A DNA stretch of 28,551 bases from JBEKCP01 sp050014815. Its GTDB lineage: Bacteria; Planctomycetota; Planctomycetia; Pirellulales; Thermoguttaceae. The notes below the pieces were generated by a model. It had not been told where the DNA came from. It ran no database searches and saw only the letters and a list, made by a program, of their open reading frames with translations. Below, piece after piece: positions 1 to 8,473 of this stretch. The DNA lies in NCBI GenBank assembly GCA_050014815.1, contig JBEKCP010000012.1, forward strand, positions 1 to 28,551, read 5' to 3'. Numbering within the stretch: the stretch's first letter is position 1; the number at the start of each line of letters is the position of its first letter. The position numbers and the translations under genes are program-made.

Positions 1-761
<761 letters not shown>

Positions 762-872
762 ATCGGAGATCCTTTCCGGGTGTTGGAAAGCTTGACTCGC
801 TTCTTGAGCATCCCCATGAAATGTCCTCGGCGGGAAATGTTGACGGCTACTATTATTGCATCGCCGCGGTTT

Positions 873-1016
873 AGTGGCTAGTGGCTGGTGGCTAAATGAC
901 CATGCACGATCCCGGGAGGTTTGGTTTCCAACGTCACGCCGCAACCCCCGGACGCAGTCCGGGGGCTTTCCTCCCAGGATCACGCAAGTCTATTTAGCCG
1001 CTAGCCACCAGCCACT
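873..1016. repeat. Nested inverted repeat with a central REP-like hairpin
   Basis: An imperfect 25 bp inverted repeat made of GTGGCT/GTGGCTA units (873-897 and 992-1016) encloses a perfect 9 bp hairpin (CCCCCGGAC at 945-953, loop GCA, GTCCGGGGG at 957-965). The hairpin is the same family as those at 17552-17572 and 18887-18907, in the opposite orientation. The right arm ends on the stop codon of the PP2C gene, so the structure may serve as its terminator. Function is inferred only from structure. Confidence 0.7.
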
Positions 1017-1986
1017 ATTTTTTCCCGAACTTGTCGCGGTACTTCTTGACAGCCTTGTCCTTGAAGGATTTCAGGCCCTTCCAGACCCGTTCCGACGCCT
1101 GGTCCACCTGCTGGGCCACTTGGGCGGAGACCGACTTGACTTCCTTGGAGGCGGAATGGATCCATTCCAGGCCGGCGGCTTCGGACTGGGGCTCCGTGCT
1201 GTCGGCCGCGGGTCCGCTCTCCACCCGAGAGTCCACGACGCGGAGCAGGACGAGCGTCGTGTCGTCCTCCTGCATCTGGCGCTCTTGGCGGAGCGAGCCG
1301 ATCCGGGCCCGCCATTCCTCCGGCGACATGTTCCAGTAGCGGTCCCAGTCGGGCGGGCGGGCGGACTCGTACTGCCGCAGGGCCCACTGGGCCAGGGCGT
1401 CGGTACACAGGATCAGCAGGTCCTCGGGATAGCAGAATTCCTCCAGGGCGGCGAACCGGAGGAGTTGGTCCCGCTTCAGGTCGACGCTGCCCAGCACCAT
1501 CGGGTCGGCGTCCAGTTCGGCGGACGATTGGATGGGGAACGAGCGGACCAGCTCGCCGCGGCGGACCTGGAAGAGGCAGCTATCGCCGATGGCGTGGGCG
1601 AGGAGGCGATAGCCGCCGAAGCTGCCCGCGGCGGCCTGCTGGGCCTCCAGCACGCGGACCCACAGGAGCGTGGAGAACGCGCCCATGGGCAGTTTCGCCC
1701 GCTGGAACCACGCCAGGCTGCTGGTGTCGATCCGCGAGGCCCACAGCCGCCGCTGCGTGGCCAGCCATGCAGCGAACAGGTCCTGCTCGGCGGGATCGGG
1801 GGCGTCGCCCACCGCGGCCTCGGTCAGGATCGTGGCCCACGGGCCGGAGAAGATCGACGACGAGACCCCGTCGGCAATCGCGGCGATCCGCCGCCGGGCG
1901 TCCACCGCGCAGGCGTCCTGGTAGCCCGACGGCTGGTCGGGATCTTTCGACAAGGCCAGGACGCGGGCATCCAATCGGGTAGGCAT
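1015..1986 (-). CDS. PP2C-family serine/threonine phosphatase
   Basis: A 323-residue PP2C-type, metal-dependent phosphatase. Recognisable motifs in order are GYQDACAV (21-28, acidic metal ligand), AAIADGVSSS (35-44, the DG motif), GAFSTLL (102-108), HAIGDSCLF (131-139), LCTDAL (193-198) and EDDTTLVLL (240-248, C-terminal metal aspartate). After the domain comes a charged, probably helical tail (about 270-323, rich in K, E and Q) that could be a coiled coil. The start lies 1 bp after the VWA gene's stop, so the two are co-transcribed and probably translationally coupled. Its likely job is to remove phosphates placed by the kinase encoded at the head of the same operon. No signal peptide is seen, so it should be cytoplasmic. 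Confidence 0.9.
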   Translation of the reverse strand: MPTRLDARVLALSKDPDQPSGYQDACAVDARRRIAAIADGVSSSIFSGPWATILTEAAVGDAPDPAEQDLFAAWLATQRRLWASRIDTSSLAWFQRAKLPMGAFSTLLWVRVLEAQQAAAGSFGGYRLLAHAIGDSCLFQVRRGELVRSFPIQSSAELDADPMVLGSVDLKRDQLLRFAALEEFCYPEDLLILCTDALAQWALRQYESARPPDWDRYWNMSPEEWRARIGSLRQERQMQEDDTTLVLLRVVDSRVESGPAADSTEPQSEAAGLEWIHSASKEVKSVSAQVAQQVDQASERVWKGLKSFKDKAVKKYRDKFGKK

Positions 1987-1987
1987 G

Positions 1988-2854
1988 TTATCGCAATCCC
2001 GGGGCGGCCTGGGTCCCCATGTTCAAGAACTGGATCAAGCAGGCCATGTCGGCGTTGAACGCCATGCCCCGGGCGGCCGGTTGCAGCGGGAACCCCTCGG
2101 CCACCGCGTGGCGGTAGAAGGGCTCCGGCAGCACGCTCGACATGTGGAACAGCACCCGGGCCAATTCGTCCGGCAGGCCCTCGTCGCTGGCCGGGAACAT
2201 GAACGGGTCGGCCGCGGTCATCGACAGGTGGCAGTTGAACAACAGCACGTTGCCGTCCTCGGTGGCCAGCGACTTGACCGAGTCGGCGTAGGGGATCGGG
2301 TTGCCGTCCTGCGATTCGCCGTCGGTGATGTGGACCACGATCGGCGGAAAACTGCGGCGGTGCTGGCCGATCCACTCCGAAAGGACCTGGTGGGCCAGGT
2401 AGAGCATGTGGCACATCGGCGTGCCCCCTTCCGCCCTCGGGTCCACCCACACCGGCATCTCGCAGGGCACCTGGAGCATCTCGCCGGTCTCTTCGTCGGG
2501 GAGGTACTGCGTGCGGGTGTCGATGCGGGCCGGGTGGGCCCCGATCTCGGGGATCGACACCAAGAGGCGGCCGGCCAGCGGGCCTTGCAGCGCCGACTCG
2601 ATGATCGGGTTGGCGCTCTGATCGGTCCGGTAGCCGAACACTCCCACGTCCATCCAGTCCTTGATGCCCTCGTCGCCGCTGGCACGGATCGCCATGTTCT
2701 GCAGCCAGCCGTTGATGGCCGTCACCAGCTCGTCCGACTTGCGGCTCGACGAGTTTCCCAGCGGCTCCTCCATCGAGAAGGACTGGTCCAAAAGGAAGAG
2801 GAAGCACGCCTTGTTCTGGCGGCTGATCGACTGCGTGTACGGTCCGCGATACAT
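1988..2854 (-). CDS. TerY-like von Willebrand factor A (VWA) domain protein
   Basis: A 288-residue protein that is almost entirely one VWA domain. The metal-ion-dependent adhesion site is complete: DQSFS (D23, S25, S27), the threonine in EGGTPM (T145), and the aspartate in ITDGES (D178). There is no signal peptide or membrane segment, so a cytoplasmic scaffold of TerY type is expected rather than a surface adhesin. AAAGGA lies 7 nt before the ATG. The gene sits between the kinase and PP2C genes. A TerY-like VWA with a PP2C phosphatase and a kinase is the combination described as the TerY-P triad. In that model the VWA protein is the phosphorylated or metal-sensing adaptor; this role is inferred here. 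Confidence 0.9.
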   Translation of the reverse strand: MYRGPYTQSISRQNKACFLFLLDQSFSMEEPLGNSSSRKSDELVTAINGWLQNMAIRASGDEGIKDWMDVGVFGYRTDQSANPIIESALQGPLAGRLLVSIPEIGAHPARIDTRTQYLPDEETGEMLQVPCEMPVWVDPRAEGGTPMCHMLYLAHQVLSEWIGQHRRSFPPIVVHITDGESQDGNPIPYADSVKSLATEDGNVLLFNCHLSMTAADPFMFPASDEGLPDELARVLFHMSSVLPEPFYRHAVAEGFPLQPAARGMAFNADMACLIQFLNMGTQAAPGLR

Positions 2855-2901
2855 GGGGTTTTCCTTTGTCGTCGGTTATGCTTCAGCATAACAGGGCCAA
2901 G

Positions 2902-3040
2902 CACGAAATCCGAATATCGAAATCCGAAACAAATCCAAAATGCAAAATCCAAAGGTTCCAAACGTCGTCGTTTCTGTCATTGGGACCTTCGGTGATTTGA
3001 AATTGTTTCGGATTTCGGATTTCAAATTTCGGATTTGCAT
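2902..3040. repeat. A-rich long inverted repeat (MITE-like hairpin)
   Basis: The gap between kinase and VWA genes is AT-rich and nearly palindromic. The left arm is built of CGAAATCC-type units running rightward from 2902, and the right arm is their reverse complement ending near 3040. Pairing continues inward through CCAAAGGTTCC against GGGACCTTCGG to a centre reading AAACG-TCGT-CGTTT. The base composition is unlike the flanking genes. No open frame or transposase is inside. It interrupts an operon, so it could attenuate transcription between the kinase and the VWA/PP2C genes. Confidence 0.65.
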
Positions 3041-3065
3041 GAGTCCGACACTGCACTGAGGCACC

Positions 3066-5669
3066 TTACTCGTTCCCCGGTTTCCCGGAAAACAGTCGCG
3101 GCCATTTCCATCGCGACCGCGACGGGATTCGTCCCAACACCAGGGGCGAGGAGTGGAACCGCGCAAACCCGGCGTCCACGATCGCCCAGACGACCACATA
3201 GCTGCCTTCCCAGCCCCGCTCGACGGGGATCACGCGGCTGCCGTCGGCCTCGGCCCCCTCGTGCCGCGAGACCTCGGCCCGCCAAACGGCCGCCGCCTGC
3301 TCGGGCTTGTCGCCGGGACCCGGCTCCGCCGGGCAGACCGCTACGGTGCACTGATTGGCCAGCCGCTCCTCGGGCCATGACCAGCGCAGCCGATAATGGC
3401 CCTCGGGCTGCTCGACCGCGGCGATACTCGGTGCGCCGGCGGCCGGAGCCAGCCCCAGTTTCTCACGCGGCACCAGTTCGCGGCGGATCCAGTCGCTCAA
3501 AAACGCCTGGTACGGCGCGAAACAGTCCGGATACGCCTGGAGAAGCCGGATGTCGAACAAGTCCCGGAGCCCCGAGGAAGATGTCGCAGCGTCGGCGGCG
3601 GACGGCGGTGGGTTCTCGCCGACGGCGACCACAGGCTCCGCAACGTCTTCCGCCGGGGCCGCGGAAGGCGAGGTGTTGAGTACTGAGTACTCAGTACCCG
3701 GATCAGGCTGGGCCGCGTCGGCGCTGACCCCTGCCCCCTCCTCCCTGTCCCCTGACCCCTGTCCCCTGACCCCTAGCCCCTCGTCCCTGACCCCTCGCCC
3801 CTCGCCCCCCACCCCTGGCCCCTCGCTGGCCGCCCGCACCGCGGCCAACAGGGCTTCGAGCCGATCCAGCCGGTCGCCGGCCTCGCGGATGGCCACGGTC
3901 CACGGTTCGGGGAGGGGGTATTTTGCCAGGCAGCGTTTGCGGCCCCACTGGACGATCTCCGCGTCATTGTGCGCATCGATGGCCGCCTGGAGCCGCTTGA
4001 TCACTTCCTGCCGCACGGCCGCGACCTGGTAATGGGGCCGCCACTTTTCGGCCTCGGGGCAGTCGGCCATGAGCTGGCGTTTCCAAAGGGCCAGGATACG
4101 GCGGTCGCGCTCGTCCAGCCCTGCTTGCCGCGGGATCTCCGCCAAGGCTTGCAAAATGGCCGCCCGTTCTTCAGCCAGGGCGATGCGCATGCCGACCTCG
4201 AGGTTCACCATCGCCTCTCCCTTGGCCTCGGCGAGCGCCTGCCAGGCGGCGACGATGGCGGCCTCGCTGGCGGGATTGGCCATCGCCCGCTCCAGGCCCT
4301 TCAGCGCAACGATGCGGCGGCGGGCCACCTCGACCCGCCGGCGAAGGTCGTGGGCATAGTCGGCGGGCAGCCGGGCGGCCAGGCTCGCCAGTCCCTTCTC
4401 GCCGTCCGGCGTGGTCTTGCCCGCCGTCCGCTGCACCAGGTGCCGCAGCCGGTCGAGGATCTGCACGCGGGTCCGCGCGTCGGCCACCCGCTGCCGCTGG
4501 GCCTCGGCCATGGCAAAGCCGGTGAACAGCGGCTCATTCCACGCCTCGACCAGTTGCCGGTCCACCGGCTCGCTGATCTCGGCGGGGATCTTGGCGAACT
4601 TCGCCCAGGCCTGCTGCCGGCACACGTGCTCGTAGGCCTGCTGGATGAGCGGTTGGAGGTGGGCGGGGGCGTCGCGAAAATGCCCACGGCGGTTCAAGAG
4701 GTCGACCGCCGCATTCCACTGCCGCTCGCCCAGCAGCCGCTCGACCTGGGCGTAGGAGTTGACCATCTGTCCCAGCGGCGGCACTTCCTCGATTCGGCCC
4801 TGGGCCAGGCCGAACAGCCGCCCCACCAGGCCGTGCAGATCGGGGTCCCTCTGGGCCGCCAGGTCGTAGCCCAGCGGCGACTGCGCCGGAGCCTGGAAGT
4901 CCTCCACGCGAAACAACAACCGGTCGTAGCCGGGCTGCTCCACGTACTTCATCCACAGCGCGGGATCGACGGCCAAGGCCCGAATCGCCGCGTAGATCAC
5001 CATCGCCGAGAAGTTGTCCAGGTCCAGCGAGAGGAGCGTCGTGGCGTTGCGGCCCGAGTGCTGGTACGGCTCGATGCCCACTTCGAGGTTCCGCCGCCCG
5101 ACCAGGGCGGGCACGCACATGCCGTCGTAGTCGACCAGCTTGATCTCGCCGGCGGGCGTGACCATGATGTTGCCGTGCTGGAGGTCGCCGTGGGCGAGTT
5201 GCGCGTCGGCCAACTCCTGGACGGCCTCCAGCCAGCGGTCGGCCAGTTGGGCGATCGCATCGCGGTTTCCTTCAAGCGACCGCGCCCGCAGCCATTGGAA
5301 GATCGTCTCGCCCTGCACCCAGTCCATGAGGATCAGGGGGTACCATTTCCCGTCGCCGGCCGAGCGGATGGCGTTGTCGCGGTACTCGAAGTCCACGAGG
5401 CACCGCAGCTTCCGGTCCTTCAGATACGCGCTGATCAGGTCGTACCGCTCGCGTCGCTCGGGCGATTCGGTAGTGAAGACCCGCAGGGCGAAGGGGCCTT
5501 GGCCGTCCGGATCGATGCCCTTGTAGACGACGGCGAACGCCCCGGCCCAGGGTCGGGGCTGGTTCTGCTCGTTCTTCTCGATCGTTGCCCGCTGGAGCCG
5601 CGGGTCGCGGAAGGCCACCCGGGGGCTCTGGAGCATCGCGCTGAAGTGAGAAGCCAGGGGCCAGGACAT
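3066..5669 (-). CDS. Protein kinase-fold protein of the TerY-P type, with long C-terminal extension
   Basis: An 867-residue protein. The N-terminal kinase fold shows a glycine-rich loop GAFAVVYKG (43-51), a beta-3 strand ALRVF (61-65), the catalytic loop HGDLQHGN (150-157; D152, N157) and a DFG equivalent DYDG (170-173). The beta-3 position that is normally lysine is arginine (R63). Residues of about 270-610 are mostly helical and charged. A Gly/Arg/Glu low-complexity linker then follows, encoded by a heptanucleotide repeat (3724-3830). The C-terminal part contains a probable beta-sandwich (around HYRLRWSWPEERL) of unknown role. The ATG at 5669 gives an N-terminus close to the kinase fold; an upstream in-frame ATG at 5789 would extend past the promoter and was rejected. 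The gene heads the kinase-VWA-PP2C operon. Confidence 0.85.
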   Translation of the reverse strand: MSWPLASHFSAMLQSPRVAFRDPRLQRATIEKNEQNQPRPWAGAFAVVYKGIDPDGQGPFALRVFTTESPERRERYDLISAYLKDRKLRCLVDFEYRDNAIRSAGDGKWYPLILMDWVQGETIFQWLRARSLEGNRDAIAQLADRWLEAVQELADAQLAHGDLQHGNIMVTPAGEIKLVDYDGMCVPALVGRRNLEVGIEPYQHSGRNATTLLSLDLDNFSAMVIYAAIRALAVDPALWMKYVEQPGYDRLLFRVEDFQAPAQSPLGYDLAAQRDPDLHGLVGRLFGLAQGRIEEVPPLGQMVNSYAQVERLLGERQWNAAVDLLNRRGHFRDAPAHLQPLIQQAYEHVCRQQAWAKFAKIPAEISEPVDRQLVEAWNEPLFTGFAMAEAQRQRVADARTRVQILDRLRHLVQRTAGKTTPDGEKGLASLAARLPADYAHDLRRRVEVARRRIVALKGLERAMANPASEAAIVAAWQALAEAKGEAMVNLEVGMRIALAEERAAILQALAEIPRQAGLDERDRRILALWKRQLMADCPEAEKWRPHYQVAAVRQEVIKRLQAAIDAHNDAEIVQWGRKRCLAKYPLPEPWTVAIREAGDRLDRLEALLAAVRAASEGPGVGGEGRGVRDEGLGVRGQGSGDREEGAGVSADAAQPDPGTEYSVLNTSPSAAPAEDVAEPVVAVGENPPPSAADAATSSSGLRDLFDIRLLQAYPDCFAPYQAFLSDWIRRELVPREKLGLAPAAGAPSIAAVEQPEGHYRLRWSWPEERLANQCTVAVCPAEPGPGDKPEQAAAVWRAEVSRHEGAEADGSRVIPVERGWEGSYVVVWAIVDAGFARFHSSPLVLGRIPSRSRWKWPRLFSGKPGNE
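3680..3697. repeat. Perfect 18 bp palindrome inside the kinase gene
   Basis: GTACTGAGTACTCAGTAC is an exact palindrome lying in frame just beside the low-complexity linker of the kinase. It encodes part of TEYSVLN. Together with the neighbouring heptanucleotide tract it suggests repeat DNA that became coding sequence. Confidence 0.8.
3724..3830. repeat. Imperfect heptanucleotide (CCCCTGA/CCCCTCG) tandem repeat, in frame in the kinase
   Basis: About 100 bp of degenerate 7-mer units (CCCCTGA, CCCCTGT, CCCCTAG, CCCCTCG). Because 7 is not a multiple of 3, all three frames are used cyclically; on the minus strand they read as a Gly/Arg/Glu-rich linker without stops. The period matches the GGGGATT arrays at 13125-13286 and 18847-18881. 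Confidence 0.85.
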
Positions 5670-5735
5670 TGCTGATTCCGATCGGGTCGTCGCGAGTTCG
5701 TCCGCTCCTGGCACATGGCATGTTACCGACGATTC

Positions 5736-5764
5736 AGTGTACCCACGGGCCGAGCCGCTGTCAA
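5736..5764 (-). promoter_or_regulatory. Sigma-70-type promoter for the kinase-VWA-PP2C operon
   Basis: On the minus strand a perfect -35 TTGACA (5759-5764) is followed after exactly 17 bp by TACACT (5736-5741, 4 of 6 matches to TATAAT). Transcription would start near 5729, leaving a leader of about 60 nt before the kinase ATG at 5669. Confidence 0.6.
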
Positions 5765-5807
5765 CCAGGCGCGCAGCCCGCGATCCCACGAAGAAGGACC
5801 CGTTGGA

Positions 5808-6683
5808 TCAACGGCCCTCTCCGCGTGCTGCCCACCAGTGGGCGAGCACCTTCATCACGAGCCGTGCGGCCGCCGGATCGCAGCCGGGCGGATTCGGCGA
5901 GGGCACCAGCTCGACCACGTCGGAGCCGACCCAGCGGCACCGCGGGGCTCGGGCTATCGCGCGGAGCACGTCCATCATCTGGCTCCACGCCAGGCCGCCG
6001 GGCTGAGGCGTTCCCGTGCTCGGAATAACGGCTGGGTCCAGCCCGTCGACGTCGATCGTCAGATACACCTTTCCTTTCAATCCGGCCAGCTCGGCCAGGA
6101 CTTCGCCCCATCGCCCGGCTAGCTGATGGGCGTAGAAGGTGGTGATGCGCCCGTCCGACTGCGCCAGGTCATACTCGGCCCGCGAGAGACTGCGGATACC
6201 GATCTGGACGAGCCGGCAGCCGCGGTCCCAGAGCCGTCGCATGACGGTGCCGTGCGACCAGCGGCGGCCGCCCAACTGGTCGGCCAGGTCGGCGTGGGCA
6301 TCGATCTGCACGATGGTCAGTTCGGAGAGATCCTCGACCAGGCCGGTCGCCACGCCGTAGGTGATCGTGTGCTCGCCGCCCAGCGAGACGAGGAACTTCT
6401 CGGCAAGCGGCACGACGTGTTGCCGGACGGTCTCCAGGCAGGCCGGGAGGTCCTCGGCCGCCTGGGGAGGCGCCAGTGGCGGCAGCGTGTGGATCTTGGG
6501 CCGCTCGGCGAAGTTGACGAGCGTCTCCTCGTCGAACAGCTCGATCTGGCGGCTGGCGTCGAGGATCGCCTGGGGGCCCCCCCGCGTCCCCGTCCCGTAG
6601 GACACCGTCATTTCCAGCGGCAGCGGCAGGATCAGGGCGTCGGCCTCGGAGATATCGACCGGCGGCAGACCGAGGAAGGACAT
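5808..6683 (-). CDS. speB: Agmatinase (ureohydrolase family)
   Basis: A 291-residue arginase/agmatinase-fold enzyme, predicted to hydrolyse agmatine to putrescine and urea at a binuclear manganese centre. All metal-binding motifs are present: GGEHT (102-106, H105), DAHADL (128-133), SHG (143-145) and DVDGLDP (211-217). Length is normal for SpeB. Agmatinase rather than arginase or guanidinobutyrase is inferred from context: an arginine decarboxylase (12563-13117) and homospermidine synthase lie in the same region, giving a complete arginine to homospermidine route. No Shine-Dalgarno is visible before the ATG; the leader instead carries three 8 bp repeats and a GC hairpin (6691-6740). It is 68 bp downstream of the lipoprotein gene on the same strand and may be co-transcribed with it. 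Confidence 0.9.
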   Translation of the reverse strand: MSFLGLPPVDISEADALILPLPLEMTVSYGTGTRGGPQAILDASRQIELFDEETLVNFAERPKIHTLPPLAPPQAAEDLPACLETVRQHVVPLAEKFLVSLGGEHTITYGVATGLVEDLSELTIVQIDAHADLADQLGGRRWSHGTVMRRLWDRGCRLVQIGIRSLSRAEYDLAQSDGRITTFYAHQLAGRWGEVLAELAGLKGKVYLTIDVDGLDPAVIPSTGTPQPGGLAWSQMMDVLRAIARAPRCRWVGSDVVELVPSPNPPGCDPAAARLVMKVLAHWWAARGEGR

Positions 6684-6690
6684 GGGACGG

Positions 6691-6740
6691 GGATTTAGGG
6701 ATTTAGGGATTTGAGTTTAGCGGGCGGGCTTTGCCCGCCG
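6691..6740. repeat. Octanucleotide triplet repeat plus GC hairpin in the speB leader
   Basis: Three near-identical 8-mers (GGATTTAG twice, then GGATTTGA; 6691-6714) are followed by TTTAGCGGGCGGGC and a hairpin GGCGGGC-TTT-GCCCGCC (6723-6739). The latter is a half-copy of the palindrome family found complete at 9736-9815 and 27213-27287. Confidence 0.8.
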
Positions 6741-6751
6741 TCCGCGGCCGG

Positions 6752-7372
6752 TCATCTGCTTTGCAGGTGCAGGGGCAGGAACGCTCCGTGTCTGGATGCA
6801 GCGGTCGCCTCAACCCCCAATTCCGTTTGCGCGTTGTAGCGGGCGGGAACCGTTTCCCTTCCGTCGACGAGTTTCGAGACCCGGATCCGGTAAAGGCCTG
6901 GGGAGAGCCCCGGATAGGTCGGATCGTCGCCGGGGGGGAAACACTGGCCGGCCTGGTCGGTGACCGCGGTGGAGGCGTGATAAGCCGGTCCCATGCACTC
7001 CTCCGGCTCGAACGTCACGGTCGCCCCTTGAAGCGGCTGGCCGTCCAGGTCGATGACGGCCATATGGGACACGCGGGCACATGGCTCTTTCAGCCACTGA
7101 GCGGCGCGTTGGGCGATCTGGTCCTCGCTGAGCGTCCCGTCAGGCTGGGAGTTCATGGCCGCCGCCATGGCCGCGAGCGCCGGGCTCTTCTCGATTTCTG
7201 CGGCGTCGATCTTGCCGTCGTGATTGGCGTCGTACTGCTCGATGGCCCGGCGGGCCACGTCGGCCGGCGCCAGGTCCGCACGCTTCGGGGGCGGCGGGCT
7301 GCCGGAACAGCCCGCCGTCGCCAGGAGCACCATCACGGCCGCCGACGCACTGCCGCAGAGCGGGGGCATCAT
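6752..7372 (-). CDS. Lipoprotein with EF-hand and carboxypeptidase-regulatory-like domain
   Basis: A 206-residue secreted lipoprotein of unknown function. The signal peptide ends in the lipobox LATAGC (17-22), so lipidation at C22 is expected. A proline-rich spacer is followed by a canonical 12-residue EF-hand loop DANHDGKIDAAE (48-59) and a weaker partner (NSQPDGTLSEDQI). The C-terminal half (VSHMAVIDLDGQPLQGATVTF and GLSPGLYRIRVSKL) looks like a transthyretin/carboxypeptidase-regulatory beta-sandwich. The start at 7372 is favoured because GAGGA lies 7 nt upstream and the previous gene stops at 7383. Such lipoproteins commonly follow DUF1559 genes in Planctomycetes, as here, so the pair probably works together at the cell surface. 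Confidence 0.8.
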   Translation of the reverse strand: MMPPLCGSASAAVMVLLATAGCSGSPPPPKRADLAPADVARRAIEQYDANHDGKIDAAEIEKSPALAAMAAAMNSQPDGTLSEDQIAQRAAQWLKEPCARVSHMAVIDLDGQPLQGATVTFEPEECMGPAYHASTAVTDQAGQCFPPGDDPTYPGLSPGLYRIRVSKLVDGRETVPARYNAQTELGVEATAASRHGAFLPLHLQSR

Positions 7373-7382
7373 CGAGTCGTCC

Positions 7383-8372
7383 TCATAGCTTGGACACATC
7401 GACCTTGCCGCCGTCGTTGCGGACGCCGAGTTGGCCCAGGGTGCCCGGGTTGATCGTATAGCTGAGCAGGTGCACCGAGTTGTCGCAGAAGACCGTGTTG
7501 AACCCCGCGATGTGCGCGCTGCCGAACCGCTGCGTGCAGTCTTCCAGGTTGTACATGTCCCGTCTGGGCTGGCGATTCGTAGTGGAACTGGTCTCGGTTG
7601 GCGACGGGACGCAACGGTTGATGTCCCAATCGTAGCCCTCGTAGGCGCTATTGTTGTCCGAACAACCCTTGCCGGTGTAGTACTGCTCTATGTCCATGTA
7701 TTTCTCGCCGGCGTAGATCGTCTGGCTCAGGCCGTCGGTGATGTGTGCGGGCTGGACTTGGCTCCGCCGGGCAAAGACCCCGCTGGGGTTTTGGGTGGCC
7801 GCGAACCCGCAGTTGGGATACTGGCTCAAGCAGTTGCTCGATGGCCCCGTATTGTTGTCCATCAGGGTGCCCGAGTTGCCCGCGTAGTCAGTCTTGGAAG
7901 CTCGCGTCGGCGGATCGGCGTTGTAGGACGCTTCCGTCGGGGGGTATCCTATGACTTTGCGCCGGGTCGGGCAAATGAAGATAGGGACTATCGCATTGCG
8001 CATCTGCGCCAATGTTGTCTTCTTGGTATTGATGTCCTGGCCCGCTGCCATGTCGTGAATCCGATCGTAGCCCAGAAACGGCAGCGAGCTGTAGAGCCAT
8101 CCGCCGGGCTGGCGGGCGCCGAAGCCCATGTCGGGATCCCCGGTCCACATGTACCCCCAGCCGCCGGAGGGGAAGTAACCGAGCTTGGCGACGTGCTGTT
8201 GGGCGGCCTGGCCGAGCTGGTAGAGGTTGTTCTTGCACATCACCAGCCGCGCCGCCTCGCGGACGCTCTGGACGGCAGGCAGCAGAAGCCCGACCAAAAG
8301 CGCGATAATAGTGATGACCACCAGCAATTCGACAAGGGTAAACCCTCGGTGTGTGCGATCGGAATTTGCCAT
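7383..8372 (-). CDS. DUF1559 (H-X9-DG type) type IV pilin-like protein
   Basis: A 329-residue protein with a classic prepilin N-terminus: a basic leader, then GFTLVELLVVITIIALLVGLLLPAVQ with the glycine cleavage site and glutamate at +5. The body has the DUF1559 (SBP_bac_10) features, including IFICPTRR, TDYAGNSG and, near the end, the region SAHIAGFNTVFCDNSVHLL, equivalent to the family's H-X9-DG signature. It is expected to be processed by a prepilin peptidase and displayed as a pseudopilin. These genes exist in dozens of copies per planctomycete genome, so a specific job cannot be assigned. The ATG at 8372 starts directly at the leader; an ATG at 8408 would add 12 residues. The downstream lipoprotein starts 11 bp after its stop. 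Confidence 0.9.
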   Translation of the reverse strand: MANSDRTHRGFTLVELLVVITIIALLVGLLLPAVQSVREAARLVMCKNNLYQLGQAAQQHVAKLGYFPSGGWGYMWTGDPDMGFGARQPGGWLYSSLPFLGYDRIHDMAAGQDINTKKTTLAQMRNAIVPIFICPTRRKVIGYPPTEASYNADPPTRASKTDYAGNSGTLMDNNTGPSSNCLSQYPNCGFAATQNPSGVFARRSQVQPAHITDGLSQTIYAGEKYMDIEQYYTGKGCSDNNSAYEGYDWDINRCVPSPTETSSTTNRQPRRDMYNLEDCTQRFGSAHIAGFNTVFCDNSVHLLSYTINPGTLGQLGVRNDGGKVDVSKL

Positions 8373-8406
8373 GGCGCGATACTCGCCGAAAAGAGGATAC
8401 GAAATC

Positions 8407-8435
8407 ATGTTAATGGGTCGGCCGCAACAAACCAA
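8407..8435 (-). promoter_or_regulatory. Possible weak promoter for the DUF1559 gene
   Basis: TTGGTT (8430-8435, minus strand) and TAACAT (8407-8412) are spaced by 17 bp. The match to consensus is modest (3 of 6 and 4 of 6). Listed because it is the best candidate in the 100 bp gap before the gene. Confidence 0.3.
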
Positions 8436-8473
8436 TACCACTTGCAGGTGGTGCTGCCGTGGGGTAAATGGAT

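Noticed and set aside
2876..2891. TTATGCTTCAGCATAA hairpin upstream of the VWA gene, with TTATGCTGAAGC also at the start of the solute-binding gene
   Set aside because: The second occurrence overlaps the coding start and only 12 bases are shared; too short to claim an operator.
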